Source: Kocuria sp. (GTDB lineage: Bacteria; Actinomycetota; Actinomycetes; Actinomycetales; Micrococcaceae). Taken from it: a stretch of 64,000 nucleotides of DNA. The notes below the pieces were generated by a model, which saw nothing but the letters and a program-made list of their open reading frames with translations, did no database searches and had not been told where the DNA came from. This document shows, piece by piece, positions 62,920 through 64,000 of this stretch (positions within the stretch are counted from its first letter, which is position 1; the number at the start of each line of letters is the position of its first letter). The stretch spans positions 1-64,000 of the forward strand of contig NZ_JAUNTS010000002.1 in the NCBI RefSeq assembly GCF_030538595.1, read 5' to 3'. The translations under genes and the position numbers were made by a program.

Positions 62920-63708
62920 TCACATGGTGACGCCAAGGCGTTTGAAGGCTGATTGAAAGACTGTGAGATCCGTCAGGCCTGGGAGTTTCTGAATCTTCTG
63001 ATCGAGTTTTTCCAGCTCCGGACCTTGACCAGCGAAAAGGTGGGACATCACATGCTGTACTTCTGGTTCCGACATGATCCCCGAGCCCACAGGCTTCCAA
63101 AATCTATTCAGGGCAAAGCGCACGAATGTTCTGGCTTTTTCGGAGGCCTCCAGTCGTTGGCGCGCCTGCGTGGTGTAAAAGGCCACGTGACGGGTCTCCT
63201 GTTGACCGATGCGCCGCAGTAATGCGGACAGCGTAGGGTGCTTGGTCATGGTGGCCAACCGGCGGTAAGCCGCCACTGCGGAAAGTTCATTGGCAGCACC
63301 CCACGTCATATGGACGGCTACAAAGTCCGTTCCGGCCAGGTTGGAGACCACCGAGTGTTTGGCTGGCTGCAGAGCGTGACTCCAGCCAAGCTTCACCCTC
63401 TTGGCTTTCAGCGTGTTGTAGTCCACGGTCACATCGTGTTCAGCCAGAACGGCTGCCAGGGCCTCGCCGTGCCAGAACTCCTCCCGGTTCCACATGGTCA
63501 TGAAGGCGCCGGCGGCTTCCTCCTGATAGGACGGCGTGACCAGGAGGTCGCGCAGATAGCAGGAGGTGTGATACTCGACGTCGCACATGTAGCGCAGGCA
63601 CCGCAACGTCTGGTGATCGAGAGGATCCGTGCGGAAAGTGCGTAGATCAAGGTCATGCCATGTGACACGAGTACTGGTTTCGGCGAATCGTTCAAGGTTA
63701 AAAGCCAA
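62920..63708 (-). CDS. Ferritin-like di-iron protein, acyl-ACP desaturase-like
   Basis: 262 residues, largely alpha-helical. Candidate metal ligands are Glu/His pairs in MCDVEYHTSCYL, NREEFWHGEAL and QQETRHVAFY (two ExxH-type motifs about 100 residues apart), the pattern of ferritin-like di-iron oxygenases and acyl-ACP desaturases. No membrane segment is present. It may oxidise or desaturate a fatty acyl group, or store iron; the substrate is unknown. It precedes the P-type ATPase on the same strand, possibly as one transcript. Confidence 0.65.
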   Translation of the reverse strand: MAFNLERFAETSTRVTWHDLDLRTFRTDPLDHQTLRCLRYMCDVEYHTSCYLRDLLVTPSYQEEAAGAFMTMWNREEFWHGEALAAVLAEHDVTVDYNTLKAKRVKLGWSHALQPAKHSVVSNLAGTDFVAVHMTWGAANELSAVAAYRRLATMTKHPTLSALLRRIGQQETRHVAFYTTQARQRLEASEKARTFVRFALNRFWKPVGSGIMSEPEVQHVMSHLFAGQGPELEKLDQKIQKLPGLTDLTVFQSAFKRLGVTM

Positions 63709-63792
63709 AACTACTGTCCTGTCTGGTGGGAAGGGGATGTGTGGGGGCCCAGGTCCGGTCTGAAGCGGTGTCAGGGGTGGGCCGCGTGCGAT

Positions 63793-64000
63793 TCATGACG
63801 CCCGTTCGGAGTGAGGATTCACGTGCCGTCTGACCAGTGCGGTTGCCGGTGAACGGCGAGATCGTAGGTTCTGGGTCACGGAGAGTTCGGCGCGCAGAAG
63901 GTGTCGCCGGGCCTCCTGCGGGCCAAACAGTGCGGTGATGGCCTGGGTTTCGCCGGCGATTGGTAATCCATTGCGCAACAACGGCCGCCAGGGCCAACGC
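63793..64000 (-). CDS. C-terminal fragment of an unidentified protein running off the window
   Basis: On the minus strand a frame enters at the window edge and ends at 63793; its 5' end lies outside. The visible 69 or so residues read as a plausible protein end (LPIAGETQAITALFG, then QEARRHLLRAELS), helix-like and Arg-rich at the tail. No family is recognised. The alternative overlapping frame, about 100 residues and Arg/Pro/Thr-rich, looks less protein-like. An 84-base gap separates it from the ferritin-like gene, which it could precede in one operon. Confidence 0.4.
   Translation of the reverse strand, partial: RWPWRPLLRNGLPIAGETQAITALFGPQEARRHLLRAELSVTQNLRSRRSPATALVRRHVNPHSERAS

Overview
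The window comes from a GC-rich Gram-positive actinobacterium, most likely of the order Micrococcales (Micrococcaceae-like). The support is the order thrS-HIT ... yebC-ruvC-ruvA-ruvB-yajC-secD-secF-rel-(DUF349)-hisS-aspS, the MurT/GatD pair that amidates lipid II, a class Ib ribonucleotide reductase operon nrdHIEF, frequent GTG starts and ATGA/TGATG overlaps. No tRNA, rRNA, CRISPR array, insertion sequence or riboswitch was recognised. The species cannot be named from the sequence alone.

Layout. 1-6.8 kb: a MalY/PatB aminotransferase and an EamA exporter facing a LysR regulator, then an alcohol dehydrogenase, an RDD membrane protein and a sugar porter. 6.8-10.2 kb: polyphosphate kinase 2, a free-standing condensation-domain-like protein and an alpha/beta hydrolase. 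10.3-16.8 kb: DedA and PAP2 membrane proteins, a two-component system, an App1-type lipid phosphatase and an aldehyde dehydrogenase. 17-21.4 kb: nrdHIEF behind a paired NrdR-box promoter. 21.5-27.4 kb: an accessory segment with different codon use, holding an SOS-controlled DUF6504-dnaE2 pair and an AbiEi/AbiEii toxin-antitoxin module. 27.4-35.8 kb: an FAD oxidoreductase, an acyltransferase-3-like membrane protein, a tightly overlapping nucleosidase / lipoate-ligase-like / YedK trio, and a GntR regulator with an MHS transporter and an ornithine-cyclodeaminase-family enzyme. 35.9-60 kb: housekeeping core (thrS, HIT, M3 peptidase, murT-gatD, yebC, ruvCAB, yajC-secD-secF, rel, DUF349, hisS, APC permease, aspS). 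60-64 kb: a P-type cation ATPase, a ferritin-like di-iron protein and the end of one more gene.

How it works together. DNA metabolism is strongly represented. RuvA/RuvB lie behind a LexA-like box, dnaE2 behind a perfect LexA palindrome sitting on a good sigma70-like promoter, and the nrd operon has two NrdR-like boxes exactly 32 bp apart plus upstream DnaA-box-like sites. Envelope functions (DedA/PAP2 undecaprenyl-phosphate recycling candidates, MurT/GatD, YajC/SecDF) form the second theme.

The most unusual non-coding feature is a set of long perfect palindromes between convergent genes. One 60-nt palindrome after hisS recurs, cut by the window edge, at position 1. A second family with a shared CCGAAA(A/T)CATGGTTT arm occurs after the HIT gene and after aspS. 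The most plausible accessory system is the 21.5-27.4 kb island, where an ImuC-type polymerase travels without a visible ImuA or ImuB.
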